Assembly (NCBI GenBank): GCA_914767715.1
Contig: OU612071.1
Location: forward strand, 27,215,681 to 27,279,680
Length of the DNA: 64,000 nt
Direction of reading: 5' to 3'
DNA from: Membranipora membranacea
Taxonomy: Eukaryota > Bryozoa > Gymnolaemata > Cheilostomatida > Membraniporidae
How positions within the stretch are numbered: the stretch's first letter is position 1; every line of letters begins with the position of its first letter. The notes under the pieces were generated by a model that had not been told where the DNA came from, ran no database searches, and saw only the letters and a list, made by a program, of their open reading frames with translations. The position numbers and the translations under genes were made by a program. Positions 11,540-24,621 of the stretch are shown in pieces.

Positions 11540-12890
11540 CTCTGGTAGCAAGGAGCTTGTGTCTTGCCTATATCACATTACTTCAAGGTTCGTAGAAGCC
11601 AGCTGTCCACTCCTAGCTGCAACTTCCTCAGTCACCTCATCTCAATCAATGCCACTGAAGGGGGCTAGGTTGAAATACTGTTTCTCAATAATATCAAGCA
11701 CTTTTCTCTTTGATTTTCTGAATTTTGAGCTAGTAGAGTCGCTACCAGCCAGTGCGTTAAGTTGTAGCAATTTCTCTCTAACTGTTGCTGGCTATTGGAG
11801 CGTAGATCCATCATCTATGCATTTTTGATTTTTTTTCAGTATAGTTTAGTATAGAATTACTTTAGTATTTAGTTTTTTTTTAGATACACCTCTAGGGAGT
11901 CAACCTGTGGATTGGCACTGTTGCTCTGGCCTAGGCAACAGGTAACGGTATGACATCTCTATACCAGATGGTATGGAATTGGTCTGTACTGTCTCTCATT
12001 ACTTGTATGTTCGTCTTGAGCAAGAGCAACATCCACCGCTAGTCTTTAAATTTAAACACGGCCAGAAAACTTAAATATTCAGTCATATCCTCGATAAGTT
12101 ACCAGTAATAATCGAGCCAGACCTAAAATGTATATATCGCAATACATACAGTATATCAGTATACATGTATAATGAGAATTAAACACTATAAGTTATGAAT
12201 GAATGGTCTAACTGACCTTTTGCCAAACTATATTTTTCAAGTGACAATTTTATCAACAACATTTTGTCTCTCTAATCTTAACTTCTCCTACCATGTAAAA
12301 TAAACTTATGAAGTCATATTAATATCTGGTGCACAGGTAGTCTACGTACTACATAGTCTACCTTGAATCTTGAGGCACAGCTCCCTGGTGCAGCCAATGA
12401 TGACATTGCTTATAGTTAGAGCCACCACAAAATCAAAGGAGCGTAAGCTGTTCAGGATTTTGAGGGCTTTTTTTCGATAGCTTCATGAACCAGTTTGATT
12501 TATCTGGCGCCTACATACTTTCTAGGTACTCCACCACAAAAGGCAATAATATCAGTTTACTGTTTCGCTAGTTATCTCACTGATTTTCGGCGCAGTTTGT
12601 TCTTTTAATTGGTGATTTTCTTTTTGACTATCTTCAACTCTTTTTCCATTTGTTCTATAGGCATTAGATACTCAACTAGTTGATTCTGCTCGCCATTTCT
12701 ATGGTCCTCCAAATCTTAGATGCGGCTTTCAGCTTTTATGATCTTATTTGAAAGTTCTATGAATAGCTCTTTGCTGATGGTGACCGATTGATTACTGAAG
12801 CTCCCGCCTGTGTTTGCCTTTCCCTTGGCTTTCTGTATTTTTTGTTGTAGACTGGAAAGTAGGTTTTGGGTAGAATGAGTTGAGTTTATT
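11540..12890 (-). pseudogene. Degenerate coding-like tract, partly coiled-coil
   Basis: Minus-strand translation shows broken coding-like pieces. Around 12880-12600 there is a heptad-like, charged segment (ISKELFIELSNKIIKAESRI, then EQMEKELKIVKKKI) with a few stops. Around 11820-11560 there is a Lys/Ser/Glu-rich piece (FRKSKRKVLDIIEKQYF). This resembles the coiled-coil ORF1 of some LINEs, but there is no RNA-binding motif to prove it. Confidence 0.3.
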
Positions 12891-12999
12891 TGTACATTAA
12901 TATTTATCTTTTGAAGTGAGGAAGCATCAATGATAGTACTTGTTTACACTAAAATCTGCTTTCAGAATTATAGTAATTCATATAAAAAAACTGTTATTC

Positions 13000-13870
13000 C
13001 TCTTCTGTCCTTGCTTTCTCGGGTATAAAAACAGTATGGCATCTAGAGGATCTCCTGGATTTATTAAAGATGATTTTATCATGTTGCGGATGCGCACAAC
13101 TGTTGGCCACCTTACTAAAATGTGTGGTAGAATGACGTATGATAAAATCATCGAGTGAAATCAAATCAAGCATATCCAGCCTGTCACAATATGGCTCATG
13201 AGGGAAAATAATTCGGGTGGCAGTGTCTTGAACATGCTGTAGCTTCGATTTGGTAGTGTCTGATAAAAATTGATAGAAAACTGGCGCACCATAACAGGGA
13301 ACTGATCTAATATAAGCACAGTAAAAATTTTATAAGCCAGTTGAGGACATTCCCAATTTTTGTCTCATTAAAAATAACCTAGAGTAGCAGCTTTTGATTA
13401 TAGTGTTAACATGTGGAATAAAAGTCAGGTGGTCATCAATGGAGATGCTTAAAAACTTCATCACCTGGGGGGGATCGATGCTGCTGTTTTCATAAAACAC
13501 TGGATTTCGGTGTTCTTGTAAATAATAAAAAAAAATCATAATGAGTCTTGTCAGCATTTAGGAGCATGTGATTGTTTGCTGACCATACAGCGGTCTGTTG
13601 AATGGCTGGCACAATTGATTGACTATCAGGGTCGCTAACTCTGAAATAGAAAGTTCTATCATCTGCAGACTTGACAGCTTTGAACTCGGGAACTAGGAGG
13701 TTGTTAATGTATATAAGCAACAATATAATCATTTTTGAAGTAGCCCATAGCTTTCTTCGGAGAATGAAAAATCCTTTGTTGTCAAATATATCTGACTTTG
13801 GTTTATAACACCCTGTTAGCGATGGAATTATTACTTCCTCTGAGTATTGCATTGCCATGATAACTTACAT
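13000..13870 (-). mobile_element. Degenerate LINE reverse-transcriptase fragment
   Basis: The minus strand shows the 3' half of a non-LTR reverse transcriptase in shifted frames. IYINNLLVPEFKAVKSADDRTFY contains the decayed catalytic box (SADD for YADD/FADD). It is followed by WSANNHMLLNADKTHYDFF, VMKFLSISIDDHLTF, SCYSRLFLMRQKLGMSSTGL, then in another frame YIRSVPCYGAPVFYQFL and RIIFPHEPYCDRLDMLD. The order and spacing match the copy at 55.5-57.0 kb, so both probably belong to one family. There is no intact frame. Confidence 0.75.
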
Positions 13871-14419
13871 ACGGATTGTTCCATTATCATAGATGCTGAT
13901 ATATACTGAGTCACTTTCGCTCCCAAACTGTTGGCCAATCTTCTTACTGGACTTATTTCGCAAACGGCTTAACAAGGCAAAAAGGTCTGTTTCAGCAACT
14001 GCCCGATCTAGTGCTCACAGGGACATGGTTGAAGACATGATATTCATATTAGAGTGCTCAATAATATCATTTTCTGCCTGTTTTACTGACAAATTTTCTC
14101 GAATTTTTCATGGTAAAAGCACTAAAATTGAGATTGACCAGCTCTCAACCTCCTAATGATTGTATAAATTGCTGAATCTGATTTAGTTTGTTTATAAGCA
14201 GAAGACGGTTTTTCAGATAAAGGCATTTTGACCGTTTTTGTCGATGCGTGGTTCGTTGAACAATGAAATAAACTAAAAAGAGAGAGGACAGCTCATTTAT
14301 ATTAAAATCTCTCATCATGACATGTAACAACATTAGCAGCTGAAGGTATGTGGACACTGACCTTGTACTCCTCTCAAGGGTCTTTTTTACAGTCCAGTAG
14401 GATTCTATTCTATACAATC

Positions 14420-15060
14420 AATATATTCACACATTATCATCATCAAATTTAAACGGATGATTTGTTCACAAGCAAACCTCAAGCAGTGGGCCACTCTGGT
14501 GCACTCAAACATTCTCTCCCGGGTCGCTCCAGCCTCCATTCATCAATCGCTGACAAGCCATGCTCTTTTTATAATTTTGAAATTGGCTATTTGCATAAAA
14601 AAGGTTGAGCACCTAGGTACTAGACCGTGATCCCAGGCGAAACATTGTTATAATGTGATATGCCATTCATCCAAACAGAGCTTTGACCGCGCTTTGAATC
14701 ATGGAATATTGCATATACCTTGATATATCAACGCCTCAAAATTAATTCAGTTACAGAGGCTACACTCAATGCAAGCATCATGGAAAGATATTTAATTATT
14801 GTGTCATATTGTCAAAATATTCAGACCTTTGAGGTACCATAAGGTGGCTGTCTAATACTCCTTTTAACTTCTGCTCTCATCACTCAGTTGATGATGATTC
14901 TGTGCCATAGTTTGACTTTGATATTTATTCATGAACACACAATCATGCTAAATGTTTTTCATTATCGATTGCAAGTGATGATTGTTTGTGGAATTCAGGA
15001 ATTTGAAAATTGTAAGGCACAGTGCAGTACAGTAAGTCTCTGTTTGAATGTCCGATTGAA
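14420..15060. other. Upstream region of the ADAM-like gene
   Basis: AT-rich sequence with no repeat or RNA gene that I can recognise. It should hold the promoter and 5' UTR of the protease gene that begins at 15072. No specific promoter element can be assigned with confidence. Confidence 0.3.
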
Positions 15061-15071
15061 AAGACTTGACA

Positions 15072-18000
15072 ATGTGGCTGCAACTTAGTATATTTGTTCT
15101 TACAATAAGTGAATTCAGCCAAAGTTTCAATACTGATGACCTAGTGGACTTTACACTAGACCCTGGAGAGGAGATAAGGGTCAATGTCCACATACCCTCA
15201 GCTGCTAACTTCACTACAGATCTAACTACGCAATGGGATATTATTCAACTTCGTCAACATATCGTCAAACTAAACACACTCCAAGAAGATGGAAATGTCT
15301 ATCTGAAGGTTAATAAGAATAGCACACTTATGTTGGTCAAGTCATCAATTATTGCCATGTGCATTTATCATGTTGATGATGACGTCATTGATGGTGTCTT
15401 CGATCTCTGTAGTGGAGTTATAGGGTACCTAGGATATGGAAAGTGTATCACTTATGTAAAACCCATCAAATATGATCTCTCAAAACAAGTTCATCATGTT
15501 GCGACTACAAAGCATTCAGTACTAAGTGACACAGATGATTCTGTGAGAGCTTTTCTGAATAGCTTTGATGGTGCTGAGAAATCACAAAGACATAAGAGAG
15601 GAGTACTAAAGAGGAGATATGTGGAGCTTTATGTGGTAGCTGACTATGACTACTTCAGGCTAGCATGTTATTCTGTTAAAGCTGAATGTATCAGAAGAGT
15701 ATTTAGCGCCATGCGAGGAGTTTCTAGTTTATACAAGAGGACATTTAACATAATCATGGTTATTACCTTTTTTGACATATGGTCAGACGATTCAAATAAC
15801 ATCTGGAACCATATTCCAATCAATAAAGACAAAGCAAACCATGAGCTAGTCCTCAACTGGATGACAAATTTCACAACAGAAGAGAAAGTGGAAATGATGA
15901 GAGTAGAAGCTAGTCTCGACTTGGTTGTGTTCCTTACCAAAGCAAAATCTGGGACATCCTTGGGACAAGCTTTTATCGGATCAATGTGCAGAACAAAGGA
16001 AATTTATGTTTATGTTAATTGTGTAACTGCATATACTCTTGCACCCGTACTTGCTCATGAGTTGGCACACACTCTGGGCTTGTCACATATAGAAAACAAT
16101 GACCCATGTAATAAGTGTGGAGATGCCAGCTGCCTAATGATTCATTGTAAGTATATAACAATCTTTCAAGCCTTGGCTTCTTGTAACAGGATTTTTGAAA
16201 AAGAAGTGCAAACTCTTTCTGAGTATCCAAATATACCATTGCCTGATTATGCTGTTGCCTGGGTATTTTGCAGCAGTTGTAACAATGCTTGGTTGGTTAA
16301 TTTTAGCTGCCCCTCCTACTGATAGAACAGGAGCTTTCTCAGAATGTTCTGTAAAGAACCTCACTACTCTTTTGCTGCAGCCTGGATATGAATGTATGAA
16401 CAATTTTCCTGAATATACAGCAGGTTACCAGAAATGTGGTAACCTAGTTCTAGATCCGGGTAAGTTTTTTTAATGTTATTCCTTATGCAATAAAATAGGT
16501 TAGATCAAATGACAGAGTTTGGCACAATGGTTTATGAAGCAACATGAAATGCAGAGGCTCATCCCGATAGTCCCAAAACTATTGTGACATCTGTCCCAAC
16601 AGACATCTGTAAGAAAACACCCACATATGCCGATAAGTCGAAGCCAGAGTCAGCACGACGCCAACTGCAGAGCAAAGACTCAAAGGCATTCAGCCAGACC
16701 AGACATGGTTTGCTCCCTCATCATGCCAAACTTCCAATTATTGTTACACCTGTGTTTACTGTTTCCTAACAACCGTAATAGACCGCGGCAGCATTTGTTA
16801 ACAAAGTTATAGCCTTAATAATGTGGCATTATGGTAGTGTCACTTCTCACAACTATTACCAGAATAGTAGCCTCAATAATGCCTGACTCGTGTTTCAAAT
16901 ACTCATCCCATTCTTCTCTCTCCTCACATACACACAATAAACCAATAATCCTGACAATATCGGATTTGTTTATTTTATGGATAAAACATATATAATGAGT
17001 GTGGTGTATCATTCAGAATACTTTATTTCAGCCGCAATCAACATCTATTCACCAGTGCTTGTCTGTGATTTGCTGATTGGTGAAAGCACAAGCTTCCCCC
17101 CCCCCCCCCCTTCCATTCTCCCTGAACTGAGATACAATGAGAGCTGTCACACCCATTTCTTTATCATTCTCACCATGATTATACAAATCAATGAATAAAA
17201 CACCAACTCACACGTGGCAAGGGCGTCTTAATACACAATAGGTTTAGCCTATATGGGGGACAAATGCTTTCCATTTGGAGACCGGTCAAATACAAAGAAC
17301 AATTGATCTATGTATTAGCTCTTCTACAAACAAAGTTGTTTCATACTATTTTCAAGAAAAAAAAAGGCACACTGACTTGTATTCCCGTCTCTTTTCCCAT
17401 AAAGGTGAAGAGTGCGAGTTCATCCCCGGAGACAATATCTGCTGTTCCCTGGAATGTCGCAAGCTACAATCTGCGGAATGTGCCTGGGGTAAAGTATTCT
17501 CAACTTACAGATCAATACTTAATTTAGTGTTTTTTTTGTGGTTAGGAAAGGACTTCATGTCATAATTACTCCACCCACAGACAGACACACACACATACAT
17601 TTTTGTCCAAATTGATTTTAATGAACTGTGCATGAGAATATTTGTGACTGTCTGAAGTAGGAAAAAAAACAGAATAAAAATCGCAGTACTGTTTGCTGAG
17701 ATATTTGTATCCAAAGTAAATTTAGGCATAAGTGCGCAAGATAAACTGTGTGATATTAGTTTTGATTTGATCCAGGGGACTGCTGTGATATTGATCGCTG
17801 CGCATACAAATCAGCTGGGGAAGAATGTACAGAGGAAAAAGAGGGAGTCTGTGAGAATGTGGTCTGCAGCGGTAAATCAGGGCTTTGTCTTGGTGGTGAC
17901 ATTTGTGGTGTGTACAAAGATCAGACAAAGGATTATGGAGATTATTCACATATTAATACATTTCGTTCATATTCTCTTATATCTCAACTCCTGTTTACCT

Positions 18001-19395
18001 CTTTAACAACAAGGAGGATGTGCTGAAGGTAGTACTCGAAAGCGTGGAGAGTACTAGAATCAAATTAGTCATCATCGGTAGTTATGCATGTTGGCAATCA
18101 AGCTTAACTTCTATGGTAATGTTGTCTTAATGTTGTCCTTCTTCTCACACCCAAAAATTTCATCTCATTACTTTTGAAGAACAAGAATGGTGGACAGATT
18201 GGATAGAATGGGCTCCATGTGCTTGTGTTAATGTTTCTGATGTACAAATCCAAATCCGCTACTGTGAGTCACCCCAACCCGGTCGCACTTGTCCAGGAGA
18301 ACCAGCAAGACACAGACCATGCAAGGATCTACCTTTTTGCATGGATGGTCAATTGGAAAATTGGGGGACTTGGCTCCCTTGTAATTGTTCGGGAACACAT
18401 CTGCAAAAGCGCCATAAATATTGCACTGATCCCTCTCCTACTAACATAGTTTGTCCTGAGTCTCAACCTACACAAACCAGACCATGCCCAGAAAATGCAT
18501 GTGCAGGAGGAACACTCACCATTTCAACTGGTACAAGAACTACTGAGCAGACACGTACCACCAGACAGGTACCATTGACATCACCCTCATTAGCAACTAC
18601 CCAGTCGAGTAGAACATCTAGAACTACAAAACAGACTCATACCTCCAGAATCGCCAGTCCATCAACATCACGCATATCAGTAACTACCGGTGATGAAAGA
18701 TTTGATGATAGAACACCTGTGGCTGTTAAATCGTACCCAAAGTCTCTTCTTTTTGTTTGTTTAGGGGTAAGTCAAAGTTTCTTCATGAAAATGTTTACAG
18801 TTTCAATTTTACCCACCATAGGCCACTTTGAGTGGTAATCTCAGATATGATGCTTCATCATTGATAGTATCAAAAAAATTGATTTTATTGAACATCACTG
18901 TTTATGTTCAGATCATAGAAGAGAAAAAAATGTTTATCAGCACATTGTATTCAATGAGACTTTTGATCAAGTATATGCTGCTACCTTATTACAGAATTCA
19001 GTTTTAAACTGCTTACTCTTCTGGATACACACAATCAATAGTGCTACACAAATCAGTATTTGGGTTTTCTGTTATAGCTAGCAGCAGCACTCCTTACACT
19101 TGCTATGATCTATGGCATCACTCCAAGGATTTGGTCTAAGCGATCAGCTCGACAGCTCAGTTGGTTGACAAAATCTGACTCAAAGACTATGAGAGGGTCA
19201 TCGAGACAGACATCCGAATATTATCAATCTATATATAATAAAGTGAATCCACTCCGAGTTAGTCCTCCTCAATACCAGGTATCTGCAGTTGGAGGAAGCA
19301 AGATCTACAAGACTAGTCTGAACTCTAAGAAAAATGGAGAAAGAGGCCCAACCATATATAACCCTAATCAAGTGGAAAGAATAATATTCCCTTAG
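15072..19395 (+). CDS. Membrane ADAM-like metalloprotease with disintegrin and two TSP1 repeats
   Basis: The exons that splice in phase are 15072-16146, 16307-16459, 17405-17488, 17776-17907, 18014-18028 (a 15-nt microexon), 18180-18766 and 19078-19395, giving 787 residues. The protein has a signal peptide (1 to about 19), an ADAM-type prodomain, a furin site RHKR (173-176) and a metalloprotease with HELAHTLGLSH (329-339) and Met-turn CLMIH. A disintegrin domain follows (CGNLVLDPGEEC, CAWGDCCDIDRC, VCSGKSGLC). Two thrombospondin type 1 repeats span about 491-540 and 548-594. Then come a Ser/Thr-rich stalk, a transmembrane helix (about 675-697) and a 90-residue basic tail. It should cleave proteins at the cell surface or in the matrix. 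Classical ADAMs lack TSP1 repeats, and ADAMTS enzymes are secreted, so the architecture is unusual. The ATG at 15072 is chosen because it directly starts the signal peptide. AATAAA lies at 19533. Confidence 0.88.
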
Positions 19396-19399
19396 AATT

Positions 19400-20430
19400 G
19401 GCGCGAAAAGCAAATTATTCAAATCTCAATCTCTTGAATTTATTTTTCGAACCCTAAATCATTAAAAGATCCCTGCAATAACACATTGTTAACTTTGATA
19501 TTTGAGTATGCAACCGCCAATTTGTCTTATGTAATAAAACACTAATACTTGTAAACTTAATAGCCTCGGATCAGTTATCTGGTTGTGATGTTAGCTATTA
19601 GTTGCTGAAAAGTGTATCACTCAATGTATACATATTTTTGTAAACAGAAACATAAATATTCATTGTGCAAATCAATCTGGCGAACAAGCATGTCCTAATA
19701 TTTTCCCAGACTTTGCTTTGGTAAGGAACAAAACAAATCCAGTCTAGCTTGTTTTCTCATCATTTCCACTTCCGCTTCTCTTCTGTTGTCAAATGTGTCA
19801 TCCAATCACGGATAGGGTCAAGATCTGAATCCTGGTTATTGATTGTGATAGGTTTCTACTCATAGTAAATTGCTTATATATTTGATATTTTGATAGCACA
19901 AGGACCATTGCCAAAGTTAGCTACTCAATGATAAGTGCACTGCACATAGCTTCTTACATCAAGCTTCTGCCTCATATCAGTAGATTGACGCAAAAGATTT
20001 ATGTAAGGTTACATAGAGTCCTAAATCAGCGGCATTAGCTTGTGATCTGTTTCAAAAGCTCCACGTGCTTATGTTATTTGTATGAAACTAGTTGTGAAAT
20101 ATCTTTCATTTCCATCGATAAACTTAGTATTCCTAAACAATGAAGCTGAGACTCATGGTTTTACTAGTAAGTACAAGATTTTGAAAGCATGCAACTGTAT
20201 TTCAAGTTGGAAAGATTGAAAGGATAAATGTATCAATTTTAGAAATCTCATGTCAGAGCCATGTGAGTCACGAGTTCTAAACACCACCAACAACATCTAC
20301 TAGTAGATCATGGAATGATGTGATACTAGTAGAGGTCCGAATTCGCTTGCTCAAATCTCGAAAGCAATACGCAATATTTATTCAGCATTGTTGTAGTAGC
20401 TGCTAGTAGAGAAGAGACAACTCCAAAGCT
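19400..20430. other. Intergenic region after the protease gene
   Basis: It contains the 3' UTR of the protease gene with AATAAA at 19533-19538. No gene, RNA or repeat was recognised in the rest. Confidence 0.4.
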
Positions 20431-20525
20431 GTTCAATTTAAGGTAATTGTTGCCAATCCAATTGCTGAACTTCCTGCTGGGAACCAGAGTGACCTAAACA
20501 AACATTAATAACCAATGATAAAAAA

Positions 20526-20708
20526 ATGATTTTACCTCTTGTGCGCAAGTGCAAGAAAGGGAAGAAGGAGAAGAAAGGAAAGAGAAAGAGTAAATCGAAG
20601 ACAAAGAAGACCCCAGTTCCCCACAACCCTATCCAACCCCGCCTGAAACAACCCCAGTTCCCGCTGATGATGCCCGACGTACGAAACGCCCAGCCCCCTC
20701 AACTGTAA
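20526..20708 (+). pseudogene. Lys-rich then Pro-rich reading frame, possible LINE ORF remnant
   Basis: A 60-codon frame begins MILPLVRKCKKGKKEKKGK and becomes Pro/Gln-rich (HNPIQPRLKQPQFPLMM). It precedes a C-rich block and the LINE endonuclease fragment at 21.7 kb, so it may be a remnant of that element's upstream ORF. It is low-complexity and no domain is recognisable. Confidence 0.25.
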
Positions 20709-20869
20709 CCCGCCCTCCATACCAAATCCCAAAATTGGCACCCCCGGCAAAGATACCGGCTAATGGATTTAGTCCTTAGTCCTCCCTATGCTAACGCTAT
20801 GACCAATGCCCCTAACCCATTAATGACCCTCCCCGAATCCCACTCCACTCGCCCCCTACCGCTGATGGA

Positions 20870-21700
20870 ACTCAGTTGATTGACTTGATTCTCAGTCAAG
20901 TTCTTTCCAGCTAGTTGTATAACTCCGAGCCATTCCATCCCCCATTAATTATTTATTTTATCCATACCCGTCCCCTCCCAATAAATATAATTTATTGTGA
21001 TAACCCCCCTTTTGCCCACTGTATCCATTGATTGACCTGAATCCAGCCCAGTTCCTACCAGCTAGTTGTATAACTCCAAGCCATCCCCTTCTCTCATTAA
21101 TAAATTAATTTACCAATACCCCTTCCCTCCCAATAATTGTATTTTTCCAATCCTCCTCCCCTGGTCCATTTGTTCCTTTTTGTCTGGTCGGACGCATAAT
21201 TAATAATCGTATTGTCCATATCCCTCCCCCTCCTCAATTTGTCTGGTAGGATAAATAAGGCTATTCCCTTTCACCTATACATCCCTCCCAAAGGTCAGGT
21301 CAATTATATTCTCAACCCTGATAGAGTCGTCGTACTCGTTACCCCCCCCCCCCCCATCAGATAGAGTCGTCGTACTCGTTACCCCCCCCTCAGATAGAGT
21401 CGTCGTACTCGTTACCCCCATTCAGTTAGAGTCGTTGTACTCGTTACCCCCCTCAGATAGAGTTGTCGTACTCGTTACCCCTTCTCAGTTAGAGTCGTCG
21501 TACTCATTACCCCCCCCCCTCAGTTAGAGTCATCGTACTCGTTACCCCCCCCCCTCAGTTAGAGTCGTTGTACTCGTTACCCCCTCTCAGTTAGAGTCGT
21601 CATACTCGTTACCCCCCTCAGTTAGAGTCGTCGTACTCGTCAGATCTATAAGTGCGTGGTTACTTTGGGTGGGTTTCACAGCCTTAGAGAAGACCCCCCC
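20870..21700 (+). repeat. C/T-rich dispersed block, copy 1
   Basis: This pyrimidine-rich block shares landmarks with 33170-34020: agctagttgtataactcc, ccatatccctccccctcc, cctggtccatttg, and the minisatellite at its 3' end. Here it runs into a LINE endonuclease fragment, so it may be the 5' region of that LINE family. Confidence 0.6.
21321..21640 (+). repeat. Minisatellite, about 10 units of 30-39 bp
   Basis: Each unit contains agtcgtcgtactcgttac followed by a poly-C run of variable length and tcagttag. The core is conserved while the C run varies, as expected of a slipping minisatellite. The same unit forms a second array at 33642-33953. Unit variation and the lack of unique spacers rule out a CRISPR array. 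Confidence 0.85.
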
Positions 21701-21709
21701 CCCCAGAAA

Positions 21710-22330
21710 TCCTCTATACAACCCATGTTAAGCAGATAGAACAAAGATACCCTGAATCCTGCATACTCGTGCTGGGCGATTTTCAAAAACTTCCTATCAA
21801 ACTAAATAACTATTACCAGATGGTCACTAAACACACCCGTGGAAATAAAATACTGGACAAGTGTTATGTCAGGATTAAGAACGCCTTCACACAGTGCAAC
21901 TAGTTAGCCCAACTTTGAAACTCTGACCATTTCATTATGCACCTCATACCATCATATGTGCCTCTCTCCAAATATTAACCAGTTACCGTACAAAAGCATG
22001 ACTACAATGAGGAGAACTGTGAAAATCTACTGGCGTGTTTTGAGACCACTAACTGGGATACTCTACTATGTGATGATGACTCAGTTGATCACCAAACTGA
22101 AGTTATAACTGACTACATTAATTTTTGTACCGACCTATGCATTCCAATTAAAACTTTCAAAAGAAAACTCAATGAGAAGCCATGGATTACTAAGCAAATC
22201 AAGGATATGATAGATGAGAAACAAGATGCACATGCAGATAGAAATCAAAAACTCTATCATAAACTGAAAAATAAAATCACGAAGGAAATAAAAAAGTCAA
22301 AACAAAACTAATCTCAGAAAATCCAACAAC
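21710..22330 (+). mobile_element. Degenerate LINE fragment: endonuclease end and linker
   Basis: Translation gives the C-terminal part of an apurinic-like endonuclease (CILVLGDFQKLP for the usual GDFN box; TKHTRGNKILD; NSDHFIMHLIPSYVPL for the SDH box). It is followed by the spacer that precedes reverse transcriptase (DYINFCTDLCIPIKTFKRK, KPWITKQIKDMID, ITKEIKKSK). Stops lie at about 21900 and 22310. It ends at a SINE, so the reverse transcriptase is missing. Confidence 0.65.
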
Positions 22331-22334
22331 ACTA

Positions 22335-22542
22335 TTGTTATATTCAGGGTCGAGTCAACGGGTCAGGTTTCGGGTTTCTGTGGTCAGGTCATCTTAGGGT
22401 CAAGTCAGGGTTCTGCATCCTTACGGGTCTCAACTACTAGAGTGATGGTCAAAATACTGTGTGCACCAACCTGAGACCTAGTGCACTACAGTCCACGATC
22501 TTAACCACTATGCTATGGATTTTAGGTGATTATTTCGGAAAT
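22335..22542 (-). mobile_element. tRNA-derived SINE, copy 1
   Basis: On the minus strand it reads from tttccgaaataatcacctaa through an A-box-like tagcatagtggttaagatc to the end gttgactcgaccctgaata. It is homologous along its length to 57988-58212 on the plus strand. This copy lost the B-box segment present in the other. Confidence 0.75.
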
Positions 22543-22544
22543 AA

Positions 22545-24615
22545 AGACTATATATAGACGGCTAAATTTAACATTGAGAAGAAAATGTCTTCACCCCCCT
22601 CATATTTGATCGGAGTGAAAACTATATTTAGTTTCTATTTGGTTTACCTTCGGATAATACAGTTATCAGATAGCATACATGCGAAACAAATAACCATGCT
22701 ACAATAAAAAATATTTTTGTTAGATTTTTCTGGCAATGAGTGCAAAACATTTCTAATGAGATGACTTTGGTTGCCAATAAAAGTATATATATACGGTTTT
22801 TCCTTTTCTTCCAAACATGGAATTTATCAGTCACCATCAAATAATGATGTAGTGCAAAGTTCAGTCAGTTGAATTATAGACTGCTATCTACATCCACTTC
22901 CTCCAACCAATTGACAGTTTTATATAGCAATGCCTTCACAGTGATCTTGTGCATGTCGGCACACTTTTCAATCTGATCAAAACCTACCCAGCAACGGTTG
23001 AATGGATTGTAAACCTTTACCATCAAGTGAAGCACGCTCTGCAACTAAAGTTACATAATACCTAGCCTCTTCCATTCACTCTTAATATTATGTAAATAAA
23101 AATATTGAGGTGTTACTAAATTTTGCACCGCTATGAATAGAGAGTCAATCGTCATCTCTATTCGATTCATCGCGATGCCCGTTGCCGGGATCAGAAGCTA
23201 ATGCAGTTAATTGTATTACCTGAAATCTTATTGAAGATAATTAAAGGTTGTCAACAAACCGTCCCTCATTTAATGCAAAATGAACTGAGGCCACTTTAAC
23301 TCAAAAAATGTTAATCGTTGCTAATCTGTGATTTTCTCTTGTTCTAAGAAAGGTAGAGATTCATAGATTTTGACATCATAAAGTTCAGCTGTGTCTGCTA
23401 AAGCCAAGTTAAATTTGTCTCCCTCAAATTAGCACAGCATGGATATTCAAGCAGCTGATTAAGGTGCTGGGTTAACAGGGGATTATGTATGTCATACTTA
23501 ATCTGATCAACAACACATTGATTGCATGGTGAGATAGATCACAACGAACAAATTCCTGAAGAGTTTTTCCTCCTAGCCCTTTTAGAAATGTTGTCCATTT
23601 CCGATCCTAATTCTAATTAAATAATTTTTTATGGGGCTTCGCGCAATACTACAAGAGTCTTTGATACTCTGTGTAAAATGAAAAAACAGAATGGAAATCG
23701 GAGTACCAGTTCCCGAGAAATTCACGTGTGAAGTCAATTTTTGCAAAATATCACAAGATCACTGTGTTTGACTGGTTTTGATAGCCACAGAAAGTAAAGT
23801 AATATTTTTTTAAATACAATGACATGACTAGGTTTTTTAGGGAGAACAGAATGTTTAATAATTTATAGGAGGAAGATTATTATTATTTTTTAGTATTGAT
23901 AGCGTTGAGATCATTGAATACAATATTGGAAATACACCTCCTCCCCTGCGACCTTCCTGCACACCATGTGCCAACAGCCCTTAGTAACCACCAAGACATC
24001 TATATCCCTGACGAAAGCCCATTTTTTTTCATCAAAAATAGTTTGCAGCACTGTATTGTTATGATTGGTTCGAAACCAAGTCATAATTTTAGCTAATATT
24101 GTCTTTTTATTGAAGGTGATTAGGTCTTCTGATCTGATTAGAAAGTATATTGAGGAATTCTAGATAGTTAAATAGTTGGCAGCCCTGTGCAGAGCTATTT
24201 ACAGTACAATATTGTGCAATCCTCTCATTTATGCTAGCTGCAAGCTAGCAACATCAAGGTAACCAAAGCAATAACAAATAAATGCTTCATAGAGGTGTTA
24301 TATGGAACCATTACAGGCAGACATTACACTAGCTGCTCTACATCACCCCTATGTCTGTAAAAAGTGTTATGTAACAGCCACAGTCAAGATGTTTGTATTT
24401 ATGGTGGTGCATAAAGATATTCTCAATCCAATTCCCAGATCTCTGATTATTATGATGGTAAAAAGATACTGGTACTTCCTTATAATAACTCAAGGAAGTG
24501 AAGTTCCGTGTTATTGAAGTCAACAACACTATTATATCCATGAGACATGGCTATTAGAATTCACTAATAATCATTCTGCTCCATTACCAAGTTAATATCA
24601 TCACTGGCTGCAAGT
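22545..24615. other. No gene recognised
   Basis: About 2 kb of AT-rich DNA with only short shadow frames. I found no RNA gene, transposon end or coding exon that I can support. Confidence 0.4.
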
Positions 24616-24621
24616 GGCAAC

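Noticed and set aside
17092-17112. Poly-C tract as a regulatory or G-quadruplex site
   Set aside because: A single homopolymer run in an intron. On the other strand it is an uninterrupted G run with nothing else to support a function.
21321-21640. Regularly spaced repeats that might suggest a CRISPR array
   Set aside because: Units are contiguous with variable poly-C runs rather than unique spacers, and the context is eukaryotic. This is a minisatellite.
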